Shown: positions 8,251 through 17,331, counted from the first letter of the stretch. The stretch: DNA of 64,000 nucleotides from Mesorhizobium mediterraneum (GCF_002284565.1 NZ_NPKI01000032.1:186390-250389); one strand, 5' to 3'. The notes: generated by a model not told the origin, from the letters alone. A program made the numbers and translations.

Positions 8251-9024
8251 TTAATCTTCGCCGCCGCCTTCCTTCTCCGCCTCCTGCCTCAGCGTCGCGA
8301 TGAACCGCTTGGTTCGCTGGCGCTCCGGATTGCTGAACAGAACAGCGGCGGGGCCTTTCTCGACGATGGCGCCGGCGTCGAGGAACACCACCTCCTGCGC
8401 GATCTTGGAGGCGAGGCGCAGATCATGCGTCGCCATCACCATGGTGGTGCCCTCGCGGGCGAGCTGGCTGAGCACGTCGACCACTTCCTGCGCCAATTCC
8501 GGGTCGAGCGCTGAGGTCGGCTCGTCGCACAGCAGCACCTTCGGCGACGGCGCCAGCGCCCGGGCAATCGCCACGCGTTGCTGCTGGCCGCCTGACAGGG
8601 TCGCCGGCCAGGCATCGGCCTTGTGCGCCATGCCGACCTTTTCGAGCAGGGCGAGCGCCCGCTCGCGCGCCCTCGCCGTCGGCCATTTCAGCACCGTCAC
8701 CAGCCCCTCCATGACATTTTCGATCGCCGTGCGGTGCGGAAACAGCTGGAAATTCTGGAACACCATGCCCGTCTGCAACCGCAGGCGCTGGATGGCCCTG
8801 CCGGGAACTTTGCCGCCCGGTTGGAATTCGAGCGCGTCGTCGCCGATGCGCACCGTGCCCGAAGTCGGGATCTCGAGCAGGTTGATGCAGCGCAGCAGCG
8901 TGCTTTTCCCGCCGCCCGAGGGACCGACAAGGGCGGTGACGCTGCCTTCCTCGATGGTGACGGTCACGCCCTTCAGCACGAGGTTGTCGCCAAAGCGCTT
9001 CTCGATGTCGGTGAGGCCGATCAT
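8251..9024 (-). CDS. polar amino acid ABC transporter, ATP-binding protein
   Basis: The protein has 257 residues, with Walker A GPSGGGKST (~35-43), signature LSGGQQQRVAIARAL (~145), Walker B LLCDEPTSALDP and the H-loop ATHD. The overall form is that of PAAT-family ATPases (GlnQ/HisP/TcyC). It powers import with the permease whose gene overlaps its start by 4 bp and the binding protein upstream. In PAAT ATPases the Walker B residue before DEPTS is often Cys, as here. The stop codon abuts a palindromic repeat. Confidence 0.9.
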   Translation of the reverse strand: MIGLTDIEKRFGDNLVLKGVTVTIEEGSVTALVGPSGGGKSTLLRCINLLEIPTSGTVRIGDDALEFQPGGKVPGRAIQRLRLQTGMVFQNFQLFPHRTAIENVMEGLVTVLKWPTARARERALALLEKVGMAHKADAWPATLSGGQQQRVAIARALAPSPKVLLCDEPTSALDPELAQEVVDVLSQLAREGTTMVMATHDLRLASKIAQEVVFLDAGAIVEKGPAAVLFSNPERQRTKRFIATLRQEAEKEGGGED

Positions 9025-9701
9025 GAGCGCGCCTCCAGGAAGCCGCCATAGCGGTTGAGCCGCTTTTCCAAGCGCGTCTGCAATGCCGACAGCACGGAGC
9101 TCAGCGCCAGATAGAGAGCCGCCGCCTCGATATAGAGGATCAGCGGCTCATAGGTGGTGGCGACGATGCGCTGCGCCGCCTGGAACATCTCCGGCACGGT
9201 GATGGCGGCGGCCAGCGATGTATCCTTGACCAGCGAGATGAAGGTGTTGGATAGCGGCGGCACCGCGACGCGGCCGGCCTGCGGCAGTATGGTGCGCCGC
9301 ATCGCCTGGCTCCAGGTCATGCCGATCGAATAGGCCGCCTCCCACTGCCCCTTCGGCACCGAGCCTATGACGGCGCGGATGATTTCCGACGTATAGGCGC
9401 CGATGTTGAGCGTGAAGCCGATCAACGCGGCTGAAAAAGCGTCGAGCAGGATGCCGACCGAAGGCAGGCCGTAGAAGATCAGGAAGAGTTGCACCAGAAG
9501 TGGCGTGCCACGGAAGATCCAGACGTAGAAGCGAACCACGGCGACCAGCGGCTTCGGGCCGAACAGCCGGACCAGCGCCGCGACCAGCCCAACGAACAGC
9601 CCGAAGGCGAACGACAGCAGCGTCAGCGGCACGGTAAAGATAAGCGCCGCCCACAACAGCGTCGGCAACGAGTCCAGCATCAATTGCAGCCAATGCGGCA
9701 C
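9021..9701 (-). CDS. polar amino acid ABC transporter, permease
   Basis: This 226-residue inner-membrane permease of the HisM/GlnP/TcyB type has about five transmembrane segments and the EAA loop (GAYTSEIIRAVIGSVPKGQW, ~100-120). The frame opens further upstream with an ATG at 9752, but a GTG at 9701 is preceded by an ideal AAGGAGGG six bases away, so translation most probably starts there. Its stop overlaps the ATPase start (ATGA overlap), showing tight coupling. It most likely forms a homodimeric pore. Confidence 0.9.
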   Translation of the reverse strand: MPHWLQLMLDSLPTLLWAALIFTVPLTLLSFAFGLFVGLVAALVRLFGPKPLVAVVRFYVWIFRGTPLLVQLFLIFYGLPSVGILLDAFSAALIGFTLNIGAYTSEIIRAVIGSVPKGQWEAAYSIGMTWSQAMRRTILPQAGRVAVPPLSNTFISLVKDTSLAAAITVPEMFQAAQRIVATTYEPLILYIEAAALYLALSSVLSALQTRLEKRLNRYGGFLEARS

Positions 9702-9867
9702 GAAAACCCTCCTTGCGAGATTGCCGCCCAAAAACCGGCCCGGCAGCATCAAGGCGCGACCATACGGTCGTCATATCACGCGAAAAGCGGCGGCCGTCAA
9801 AGACGGCTCGCCGCGAGACTTGCTTGCCATGCGGGCCGGCAAACCCGGCCCGCTCCATGAAATGCGC

Positions 9868-10641
9868 TTACTTCGAAACGTCCTGGCCGAAATAGGTGTC
9901 GGCGATTTTCTGGTAGGTCCCGTCGGCCTTGATGTCGGCCAACGCCTGATTGATGGCGGCGACCAGTTCCGGATCGCCCTTGCGCACGATGACGCCGGAA
10001 TAGTCGGCGTTTTCTTCCTGCGCGGCGATCTTCACATCGGCGTCGGGCTTGTGCTTCTTGAAATCGAGGAAGGACAGGCTGTCGTTGATGGTGGCGTCGG
10101 CGCGGCCGGTAAGAAGCAGCTGGATCGACTGGTCGAAACCGTCGGTGCCGACGAGCTCGGCGCCGTTCGTTTCGGCGAGTTTGCCGAAATTCGAGGTCAG
10201 CGACTGCGCTGCCTTCTTACCCCTAAGGTCGGCAAAGCTCTTGATGTCGGTATTGTCGCCGCGCACGATCAGCACCGCCTTGGAAGCGATGTAGGGATCG
10301 GAGAAATCATACTTGGCCTTGCGCGCCTCGGTGATGCCGACCTGGTTGATGACTGCGTCATAACGCTTGGCGTCTAGGCCGGCGATCAGCCCGTCCCATT
10401 TGCCTTCGAGGAATTCGGCCTTGACGCCGAGGCGCTTGGCGATCGCCTGGGCGATCTCGACGTCGAAGCCGACCAACGCACCCGAGGCATCATGATAGGT
10501 GAAGGGGGCATAGGTGCCTTCCGTGCCGACCTTGAAGACACCGGCCTGCTTGATCTGATCGAGATTGGCGCCGGCATGGCCTGATGTGACGGCCAGAACC
10601 TGCAATGTTGCGGCGACGATAAGCGATTTGAGCCATTTCAT
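9868..10641 (-). CDS. polar amino acid (cystine-like) ABC transporter, periplasmic binding protein
   Basis: This 257-residue family 3 solute-binding protein has an N-terminal signal peptide (MKWLKSLIVAATLQ, cleavage near SGHA-GA). Its type signature is GTEGTYAPFTYHDASG..VGFDVEIAQAIAKRL, and the sequence resembles the cystine binders FliY/TcyJ. The start at 10641 is chosen because the signal peptide begins there; the frame continues 132 bp upstream without such a feature. It is the first gene of a three-gene importer operon running leftward. Cystine is only a guess; glutamate, glutamine or histidine are alternatives. Confidence 0.9.
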   Translation of the reverse strand: MKWLKSLIVAATLQVLAVTSGHAGANLDQIKQAGVFKVGTEGTYAPFTYHDASGALVGFDVEIAQAIAKRLGVKAEFLEGKWDGLIAGLDAKRYDAVINQVGITEARKAKYDFSDPYIASKAVLIVRGDNTDIKSFADLRGKKAAQSLTSNFGKLAETNGAELVGTDGFDQSIQLLLTGRADATINDSLSFLDFKKHKPDADVKIAAQEENADYSGVIVRKGDPELVAAINQALADIKADGTYQKIADTYFGQDVSK

Positions 10642-10728
10642 TTTTCTGTGATCCCGTCCTTGGCCGGTGTCCGGCGCATTTGTGAGCGCCGGAAACTGAC
10701 AGATGCAGGCTTGCAAAATAAGGAATAA

Positions 10729-10757
10729 GATTTCAAAAATGATATGATTTCGAAATC
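10729..10757. promoter_or_regulatory. possible operator upstream of the amino acid importer
   Basis: A perfect 12-bp palindrome, GATTTCGAAATC (10746-10757), is preceded by a further GATTTC half-site (10729-10734) in an AT-rich stretch about 90-115 bp upstream of the binding-protein start. The arrangement suggests a regulator binding site, but no regulator gene is adjacent. Confidence 0.4.
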
Positions 10758-10851
10758 CAATTCTAAAGCCCACATCGAGTCACGCCAACCGACCGCGTAG
10801 CGACCGCCGCAACGAGCTTTCGGACAGTGCAATCCACGCGACCTCAGCGGC

Positions 10852-10877
10852 GGAACCATTCACCCGCGTGGCACGTT
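10852..10877 (+). promoter_or_regulatory. EcfG (general stress sigma)-type promoter of rpoH2
   Basis: GGAAC (10852-10856), a 17-bp spacer and CGTT (10874-10877) exactly match the GGAAC-N16/17-CGTT promoter used by EcfG/RpoE2 sigma factors in alphaproteobacteria. It lies about 90 bp upstream of the rpoH2-like ATG. In Sinorhizobium meliloti rpoH2 is a known RpoE2 target, which supports the reading. Confidence 0.82.
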
Positions 10878-10964
10878 CTTGGCTGTTGTAGGGCGCGGCG
10901 TCGCCAATTCAACCACGATGCCAGCTCAGGGTCGCACCACAACGCCCGGAACAGGGAGCGTGGC

Positions 10965-11828
10965 ATGATGGAAGATACGGCAGGGCGAACCATGGTCCGC
11001 GCGGCGATGAAAGCCCCCTATCTCGAGCGCGACGAGGAGCATCTTCTCGCGCTGCGCTGGAAGGAAGACAACGACCAGCAGGCGCTGCACCAAATCGCCA
11101 TGGCACATATGCGGCTGGTCATTTCCATGGCCTCGAAGTTCCGCCACTATGGCCTGCCGCTCGGCGACCTGGTCCAGGAAGGCCATGTTGGCCTGCTGGA
11201 GGCAGCGGCCCGCTTCGAACCGGAGCGCGAGGTACGGTTTTCGACCTATGCGACATGGTGGATCCGCGCCTCGATGCAGGACTACATCCTGCGCAACTGG
11301 TCGATCGTGCGTGGCGGCACCAGTTCGGCGCAAAAGGCGTTGTTCTTTAATCTGCGGCGCCTGCGCGCCCGCTTGGCAAACGGCGCCGAGCCGATCTCGA
11401 ATACCTCGCTCTATCGCGAGGTGTCAGTGGCGCTCGGCGTCTCCGAGGCCGACGTGGCGATGATGGATTCCCGCCTTTCGGCACCGGACAGCTCACTCAA
11501 CCAGCCGCTCGCCGACGATGCGGGCGCCACCGAGCGGATGGATTTCCTGGTTTCGGACGATCCTCTGCCGGACGAGGTCGTGGGTGACACGATCGATGTC
11601 GAACGCCGCTCTGTCTGGCTGAAAACGGCGCTCGGCGCGCTCAACGCCCGCGAGCTCAGGATCATTGAGGAGCGCCGGCTGAGCGACGAGGGCGCGACGC
11701 TCGAAGCGCTCGGCGAGGCGCTCGGCATCTCCAAGGAGCGCGTCCGCCAGATCGAGGCACGCGCCATGGAAAAGCTCAAGATAGCGCTGGTGAAGCAAAA
11801 CCCCGAGTTTCTGGCGACAGCCGCCTAG
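10965..11828 (+). CDS. rpoH2: RNA polymerase sigma factor RpoH2 (sigma-32 family)
   Basis: This 287-residue sigma-70-family factor has a region 2 with GDLVQEGHVGLLEAAARFEP and ATWWIRASMQDYILRNW, and a region 4 helix-turn-helix ending GISKERVRQIEARAMEKL. The IRASMQDYILRNWS pattern and length are those of rhizobial RpoH proteins, and the divergence from DnaK-regulating RpoH1 plus the EcfG-type promoter upstream point to the RpoH2 branch. The ATG at 10965 follows GGGAG; the frame is open 138 bp further upstream but that part is not sigma-like. It would direct a secondary stress regulon under general stress control. Its stop codon is formed by the end of a palindromic element. Confidence 0.88.
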   Translation: MMEDTAGRTMVRAAMKAPYLERDEEHLLALRWKEDNDQQALHQIAMAHMRLVISMASKFRHYGLPLGDLVQEGHVGLLEAAARFEPEREVRFSTYATWWIRASMQDYILRNWSIVRGGTSSAQKALFFNLRRLRARLANGAEPISNTSLYREVSVALGVSEADVAMMDSRLSAPDSSLNQPLADDAGATERMDFLVSDDPLPDEVVGDTIDVERRSVWLKTALGALNARELRIIEERRLSDEGATLEALGEALGISKERVRQIEARAMEKLKIALVKQNPEFLATAA

Positions 11829-11970
11829 GGTGTGTCGGGATTCAGGTTAGGCCGAGCCGAAAACGGTGGTTTCCGAGAACCGGAGCGGAGCGTACTTAAA
11901 GTACGTGAGCACCGGAAGCGCAGGAACTGCCGTTTGCAGGCCGGCATCACCTGAATATCGACACACCCTA
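11826..11970. mobile_element. 145-bp MITE-like palindromic element between convergent genes
   Basis: The terminal inverted repeats are TAGGGTGTGTCGGGATTCAG... (11826-11847) and its complement (11949-11970), with two mismatches in 22 bp. The TAG stop of rpoH2 is the first triplet of the left end, and the stop of the M48 protease is the last triplet of the right end. The core (GAGAACCGGAGCGgAGCG...GT.CGTGAGC) is shared with the element at 49902-50108. There is no coding capacity; it is presumably mobilised in trans. Confidence 0.72.
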
Positions 11971-13443
11971 CCTGTCGGTGATGATCTTGACTTTATCACC
12001 GGCCGAAACGGCAGCACCGGGCGACATCGCATTGAGCACCCTGAACAGGTCGAGCTTGCGGTCGACGCCGACCATCTGCGCGGCGAGCGAACCCATGGTC
12101 TGTCCGGGCTGCACCGTGACGACGCGGATATGCAGCGGCTTCAGCGCCGCTTTCTCGGCCGCGCTCAAGATACGGAAGGAGCCGCTGACCGAGCGCGCCA
12201 CCGCGTCCAGCGAGGTGCTGGCAGAGGGGGCTGCCGTCAACAGCCGGTAGACCTGACCGCCGGCGCGGATCACCGCGATGTCGAACTGCCAGCCCTCGGC
12301 GCTGGCATGCGCCGTCGCCGCCTCGTTGCCGTTGATCGTTTCCTGGCGCACGCTGCTTTCGTCGAGACCAGCCACCCAACCGCTGCGGATGTAGTCGGTC
12401 AGCGGGCGGCTCTTGTCGATCGAAACGCCGTCGAAGCGGATCGCTATGTCGCCCGGCCCGGTTGCCGTCACCGCCGCGGCCGAGTTGTCGATGATGAAGC
12501 CGCCGGGCACCGAGAATGACACGCCGAGCCCCGGATGCAGGAAGGTTTCGCCACGCACATAGCCTTCCTCCGGCGTGTCGCCATAGAGCAGGCCGTCTAT
12601 ACCGGCGAGGAAGGGGTCACGGTCGCGCGTCCCGACGCCAGGCGCGCCGAACTGGCGGGCATGGCGCTGCGCCAGATCGATGCGCTGCGGCGTGTTGGGG
12701 TGCGTCGCCAGGAAGTCGAGGCTGGCGTCGGTGGCGCCGCTGATCGAGCGGAAATCGGTGTAGGCCGACATGGACTGCAGGAAGCGGCCGGCGGCAAAGG
12801 GATCGAAGCCCGCCTCGCCGATCGACTTGATGCCGATGCCGTCGGCCTCCAGCTCCTGATTGCGCGAGAACTGGGCAAGCCGCAGCTTGCCGCGGATCAG
12901 TGCCGCCTTGGCGGTCGGGCTGTCGCCGAGCACATCCGAGACGACCTTCGTAGCAAACCCCTCCTCGGCCTCAAGCTGCTGGCGCTGCAAGCCATGGTTG
13001 GCAGTGACGTGGCCCATCTCATGCGCGATCACCGCGGCGAGCTCGGCCGAATCGTTGGCCAGCGCCAACAGGCCGCGCGTGATGTAGAGATAGCCGCCCG
13101 GCAATGCGAAAGCGTTGACGTTGGGCGAATTGAGGATGGTGATGCGGTAGGTCTGGGTCGGGTTGGCCGACACCACGGTCAGGCGGCCGACGACCTTGGC
13201 GACCATGCGCTCGAGCTTGGGATCGGAATATTCACCGCCATAGGTGGCGAGGATACGCGGATGCTGCGCCTTCGCCATTTCGGCGAGCTTGCTGTTGGCG
13301 GCGACATTGTCGACTGTGATCGGTTTGCTGGAAGGCTGGAAGCCGGATTCCTGAACGTCCGGCGGCGTGAACATCTGGCAGCTTGCCAGCGCCATGGCAA
13401 AGCCGGCCAGCGCGAGGAAGCGCGCCAGCGGTTTCCTTCTCAC
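11968..13443 (-). CDS. M48 family metalloprotease lipoprotein with C-terminal LysM-like domain
   Basis: This protein of about 491 residues is probably exported and lipidated: Arg-rich n-region, hydrophobic core and lipobox LASC. The Zn-protease motif HEMGH (AAVIAHEMGHVTANHG) lies about 130 residues in, followed by the third ligand region ELEADGIGIKSIGEAGFDP. This resembles BepA/YfgC-type periplasmic proteases that assist outer-membrane protein assembly. The C-terminal ~50 residues (VQPGQTMGSLAAQM...AGDKVKI) resemble a LysM peptidoglycan-binding module. I choose the GTG at 13443 because the frame upstream runs into a palindromic repeat; no strong Shine-Dalgarno is visible, so the start is uncertain. 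Confidence 0.85.
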   Translation of the reverse strand: MRRKPLARFLALAGFAMALASCQMFTPPDVQESGFQPSSKPITVDNVAANSKLAEMAKAQHPRILATYGGEYSDPKLERMVAKVVGRLTVVSANPTQTYRITILNSPNVNAFALPGGYLYITRGLLALANDSAELAAVIAHEMGHVTANHGLQRQQLEAEEGFATKVVSDVLGDSPTAKAALIRGKLRLAQFSRNQELEADGIGIKSIGEAGFDPFAAGRFLQSMSAYTDFRSISGATDASLDFLATHPNTPQRIDLAQRHARQFGAPGVGTRDRDPFLAGIDGLLYGDTPEEGYVRGETFLHPGLGVSFSVPGGFIIDNSAAAVTATGPGDIAIRFDGVSIDKSRPLTDYIRSGWVAGLDESSVRQETINGNEAATAHASAEGWQFDIAVIRAGGQVYRLLTAAPSASTSLDAVARSVSGSFRILSAAEKAALKPLHIRVVTVQPGQTMGSLAAQMVGVDRKLDLFRVLNAMSPGAAVSAGDKVKIITDR

Positions 13444-13490
13444 TCTGTCGGTGCCGGTCGGCAGAACAGCTTCCTTTCGGGTCTCGGCAC

Positions 13491-13545
13491 ATGACCCCGA
13501 AAATCGGGCATCGATTTTCAGAAAAGGATCATGCGCAAAATCAAA
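13491..13545. repeat. RIME-like repeat (CCGAAAATCGG family), copy 1
   Basis: The element ATGACCCCGAAAATCGGG...GATTTTCAGAAAAGGATCAT continues into GCGCAAAATCAAA. Related copies lie at 23896-24000, 49213-49312 and inside the composite element at 49902-50108, and a shortened tandem pair TTGCGCATGATCC lies at 61104 and 61124. It occupies the leader of the M48 protease gene. Confidence 0.75.
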
Positions 13546-13694
13546 CTGCCACAGCATCCTTCGCGCGCACGAGCACACGCGGCACTGTAGTGGCAAATCA
13601 CAGTCTATGCCGGACCAGTATCGGAGGACCTAGCCACACTACTTTGACCAAGGCAAGCAAACGCCACATCGCCTGAAGCCGGTTTGGCCGTAAA

Positions 13695-14468
13695 TTATGT
13701 CCGCTTCCGGGCAACATCTCGTGATCCTTGGCCAAACGGACCTGCACCGATATAACGCCGGAATGCTTCCGGTCCAGCCTTGGTGAAAAAATCGGCGACA
13801 GCCCCAGTCGCGGCAACCGCGCCATTGTCCAGGAACACCATGTCCTGGCCGATACGGTGGGCGTCTTCCGGCTGATGCGTGACGAACAGCACCGTCATGC
13901 GCCGCTCCGCATGGACGCCGGCTACCAGGTCGAGCATGTCGTCACGCAAGGCCGGCCCGAGCGAGGCGAACGGCTCATCGAGCAAAAGAACCGGCCGATC
14001 GCGCACGAGGACGCGGGCGAGTGCGACACGCTGCCGCTCGCCGCCGGAGAGTTCGCGCGGCAGACGCTGTTCCTTGCCGGCAAGGCCGACGCGCTTGAGT
14101 GCCCCCGCGATTGCCACGTGGTCGGCCTCAGCCAGCCTGAGCGACGGCGAGCGGCCAAGGCCGACATTTCGTTCGACCGAAAGATGGGCGAAGAGATTGT
14201 TCTCCTGGAACACCATTGACACGGGCCGCGCCGAAGGCGGTTTGGCGCCGACATCGGCGCCGCTGATCAGCACGCGGCCCGACCGCGGCGTCTCGAAGCC
14301 GGCCACCAGATTGAGCAGCGTCGATTTTCCCGAGCCGCTCGGCCCCATGATCGCAGTGATCTTCGAGGCGGCGAACGCGACGTCGAATAAAAACGGCGCT
14401 TCACTATGGCTGAACGAAACCTTTTCCAGCCGCACAGCCGTGCCGTTTTCAGCGCTGTTGAGCGTCAT
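13695..14468 (-). CDS. thiQ: thiamine ABC transporter, ATP-binding protein ThiQ
   Basis: This 257-residue ABC ATPase has Walker A GPSGSGKSTLL, signature LSGGERQRVALARVL, Walker B LLLDEPFASLGP and switch His in FVTHQPEDA. The short CysA/ThiQ-like architecture without a C-terminal regulatory domain matches ThiQ. It overlaps the thiP stop by 4 bp, so it is the last gene of thiBPQ, which imports thiamine and its phosphates. A TPP riboswitch precedes thiB. Confidence 0.92.
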   Translation of the reverse strand: MTLNSAENGTAVRLEKVSFSHSEAPFLFDVAFAASKITAIMGPSGSGKSTLLNLVAGFETPRSGRVLISGADVGAKPPSARPVSMVFQENNLFAHLSVERNVGLGRSPSLRLAEADHVAIAGALKRVGLAGKEQRLPRELSGGERQRVALARVLVRDRPVLLLDEPFASLGPALRDDMLDLVAGVHAERRMTVLFVTHQPEDAHRIGQDMVFLDNGAVAATGAVADFFTKAGPEAFRRYIGAGPFGQGSRDVARKRT

Positions 14469-16084
14469 GTCTTCTCTCCCCGCCCCAGCCGGTCCGCGGC
14501 CAGCACAAGCGCGAGACAGACCAGGCCGAGCAGCAGCGACAGGCCTGCGGCATCCATCGTGCGGTAGCTGCCCATGCGCGCCAGCAAGAGATAGGGCAGT
14601 GTCTGCAGGGAGTCGCTACCGAACAGGGCGATGACGCCGAGATCGCCGAGCGACAGTGCCATGGCAAAGGCGAAACCGGTGGCGAGCGGCCGCCGCAGCG
14701 ACGGCCAGTCGATCAGCCGGAACCGGTTCCAGCCCGAAACGCCAAGCAGCAAACAGAGCCGTTCGTGGCGTTCGCTCGCCGCATCATAGCCGGGGCGAAT
14801 AGCGCGGATGGCAAACGGCATCGCCATCACCGCGTTGACGGTGACGACCATGACAGGGGCGATGGCGAAGACGTCGCTGACGGTACGCAGGAGCAGAAAC
14901 CAGCCGGCGCCGATGACGATGGGCGGAACGACGAGCACGAAGCCGGCGCCGGTATCGGTGGCATGCTCGAGCAGCGTCTTGGCGCCGACGCGACGCTTCA
15001 GGGCCAGTGCCCGTCGTGCCATGACGAGCGACAGCGACAGCGCCACCGAAAGCAGCGCCGCCAGCAAGGCGAGCACTGCGCTGGTCAGCGTCGCTTGCCG
15101 CACAGCGCTCTCGCCCGCCAGCCGGCCAAGATCGGCGCCAAGGCCTGACGCCACCGTGGCCGCCATCGGCCCGGCGACGAACAGCAATGCCAGAACGATC
15201 AATGCTGCGTTCAGCACGGTCTCGCCGACGCTTGCCGAAAGATACCGGCGCGGTGCCACCGACAGGTTGGCATCGCCGACGGTGTTGGCGCCGAGCCGCA
15301 TCAAAACCAGCACCACGACGAAGGTCAGCGCGATCTGCAGCAGTGTCAGCGTCACCGCGCGGGCAGGATCGAAATCGAAACGCAGCGCCTGGTAGATAGC
15401 GACCTCCAGTGTCGTCGCGCGCGGCCCGCCGCCCAGCGTGAGCACGATGGTGAAGGATGTGATGCACAGCATGAAGACAAGCCCGGCGACGCCCGGCAGC
15501 GCCGCCCGCAGCGTCGGCCATTCGATCAGCCGGAAGGCCGGTCTGGCGCCCATGCCGAGTTGGCTCGCCAGCCGCCACTGGTCGGCCGGCACTGTCCCCA
15601 GCGCTTCAAGGAACAGCCGCGTTGCCAGCGGCAGGTTGAAGAAGACGTGGGCGACGAGGATGCCGGACAGGCCGTATATGCCTGGCCAACCCTGACCGCC
15701 AATCGCGCTGAGCAGGCCGGCGAAATAGCCGGCACGGCCATAGAGGGCCAGAATGCCGAGCGCGGCGACGATGGCCGGCAGCGCCAGCGGCACGGCGAAG
15801 AGCTGCAGGATGAAGCCACGGCCGAAGAAGCGCGGATGCCGCGACAGCGCCCGCGCAACGAACAGTGCCGGCACGACGGAAAGCAGTGTCGACAGAAGTG
15901 CCTGCCACAGCGTGAAACGGACAACGCGGAAGAGATAGGGACCGAAGGTCGACGCGGCGCCGGACGGGTCGCTCGTGCCCTCCACGACAAGACCGGCAAA
16001 CGCCCCGCCAATCAAAAATGCTATTGCCGCCAGCGCGAGAATGCCGGCGTTGATGCGGGAGTCGGGTGATGGCGCGCGTTGCAC
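14465..16084 (-). CDS. thiP: thiamine ABC transporter, permease ThiP
   Basis: This 539-residue inner-membrane protein has two fused FbpB/ThiP-type permease halves, each with about six membrane segments and an EAA loop (EALGTVPADQWRLASQLG near residue 190; a second near residue 450). The double-length permease is diagnostic for the iron/thiamine family, and here the riboswitch and neighbouring thiB and thiQ fix the substrate. The gap to thiB is 233 bp, longer than usual in this operon, because a palindromic repeat is inserted there. Confidence 0.93.
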   Translation of the reverse strand: MQRAPSPDSRINAGILALAAIAFLIGGAFAGLVVEGTSDPSGAASTFGPYLFRVVRFTLWQALLSTLLSVVPALFVARALSRHPRFFGRGFILQLFAVPLALPAIVAALGILALYGRAGYFAGLLSAIGGQGWPGIYGLSGILVAHVFFNLPLATRLFLEALGTVPADQWRLASQLGMGARPAFRLIEWPTLRAALPGVAGLVFMLCITSFTIVLTLGGGPRATTLEVAIYQALRFDFDPARAVTLTLLQIALTFVVVLVLMRLGANTVGDANLSVAPRRYLSASVGETVLNAALIVLALLFVAGPMAATVASGLGADLGRLAGESAVRQATLTSAVLALLAALLSVALSLSLVMARRALALKRRVGAKTLLEHATDTGAGFVLVVPPIVIGAGWFLLLRTVSDVFAIAPVMVVTVNAVMAMPFAIRAIRPGYDAASERHERLCLLLGVSGWNRFRLIDWPSLRRPLATGFAFAMALSLGDLGVIALFGSDSLQTLPYLLLARMGSYRTMDAAGLSLLLGLVCLALVLAADRLGRGEKT

Positions 16085-16130
16085 GCTAGACCACCAGATT
16101 CGAGGTTCTTAGCGAGGATTGCGTTCCTTC

Positions 16131-16290
16131 GCGCCCCCCTCTGTCCTGCCGGACATCTCCCCCACGAGGCGGGAGATTGGCAGGTTCAGCGCTCCGCTCA
16201 TTCCGGCAATGTCGGAGATTGGCGAAAGCCGGCATGATGGCCGATCTCCCCCCTCGTGGGGGAGATGTCCGGCAGGACAGAGGGGGGCGC
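16131..16290. repeat. long inverted repeat inserted between thiB and thiP
   Basis: Arms of 39 bp (16131-16169 and 16252-16290) are perfectly complementary, starting GCGCCCCCCTCTGTCC, and extend inward to about 50 bp with two mismatches. The same arm sequence forms the repeat at 33909-34155. In the thiBPQ transcript it would fold into a very stable hairpin between thiB and thiP and could stabilise or attenuate the message. Confidence 0.88.
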
Positions 16291-16317
16291 CGTAGAGTGA
16301 TCATCGTCAATCAGAAG

Positions 16318-17331
16318 CTATTTGCTCATCACCGCCAGCCATTCGTCGACCCAGGCCTTGCGGTTGGCGGCGACCTCTTCGGGGCTGAACAGCAAGGCCT
16401 TGGTCGGCTTGACGAGCTTGTCGAAGGCTGGGTTGAGCGGCTTGTCGGTCTTGCCGGCAGGGAACATCCAGTTGGTCTCGGGGATGACATCCTGGAATTT
16501 CGGCCCGGTCATGAAGGCCAGGAACTTTTCCGCCAGCGGATTCTTCGCACCAGTCGTGGTGATGCCGGCAACCTCGATCTGCAGATACGCGCCCTCCTCG
16601 AAGGACGCCGCCTGATAGCGTTCGGTGTTTTCGGCGACCATGTGATAGGCCGGCGACGTGGTATAGGACAGCACCATCGGCGCCTCGCCCTTGGTGAACA
16701 GGCCATAGGCCTCGCTCCAGCCCGGCGTCACGGTGAGCACCTTTGCCCTGAGCTTGGCCCAGGCTTCCGGCGCCTTGTCGCCATAGACCGACCTCACCCA
16801 CAACAGCAGGCCTAGACCGGGCGTCGAGGTGCGCGGATCCTGGATGACGATCTTCTCATCGGCACTGCCCTCGACCAATTCCTTCAGGCTTTTCGGCGGG
16901 GTCTTCAGCTTTTCGGTGTCGTAAACGACGGCAAAATAGCCATAGTCGAACGGCACAAAAATATCGTCGCTCCAGCCGCCCGGCACCTTGACGTCCGACA
17001 CCGGGCCATGCGGCGAAAACAGGCCGGTGGCCTTGGCTTCCGCCGTCAGATTGGTGTCGAGGCCGAGCACGATGTCGGCCTTGGTCGCGGCCCCTTCCAG
17101 TCTGACACGGTTGAGCAGCGCGACGCCGTCGGCGACCGCAACGAAATCGAGAGTACAGCCGCATTCCGCCTCGAAGGCCTTCTTGACCGCGGGGCCTGGA
17201 CCCCACTCGGCGGTGAAGCTCTCATAGGTATAGACGGTGAGTTTCTCTTGCGCGGATGCCTGCCCGATGCCGGCGAGAACGGACGCCGCAAGCAACATTG
17301 CCGAAACAAGAGAGTATAAAAACGTGCGCAT
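16318..17331 (-). CDS. thiB: thiamine ABC transporter, periplasmic binding protein ThiB
   Basis: The protein has 337 residues. The signal peptide is MRTFLYSLVSAMLLAASVLA with cleavage near ASA-QE, followed by the ThiB core (KLTVYTYESFTAEWGPGP, GLDTNL, FDYGYFAVVYD, WVRSVYG). ThiB delivers thiamine, TMP or TPP to ThiPQ. The ATG at 17331 has an ideal AAGGAGG (complement at 17337-17343). The frame is open back to 17496, but that stretch is merely the riboswitch read as codons. Confidence 0.94.
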   Translation of the reverse strand: MRTFLYSLVSAMLLAASVLAGIGQASAQEKLTVYTYESFTAEWGPGPAVKKAFEAECGCTLDFVAVADGVALLNRVRLEGAATKADIVLGLDTNLTAEAKATGLFSPHGPVSDVKVPGGWSDDIFVPFDYGYFAVVYDTEKLKTPPKSLKELVEGSADEKIVIQDPRTSTPGLGLLLWVRSVYGDKAPEAWAKLRAKVLTVTPGWSEAYGLFTKGEAPMVLSYTTSPAYHMVAENTERYQAASFEEGAYLQIEVAGITTTGAKNPLAEKFLAFMTGPKFQDVIPETNWMFPAGKTDKPLNPAFDKLVKPTKALLFSPEEVAANRKAWVDEWLAVMSK

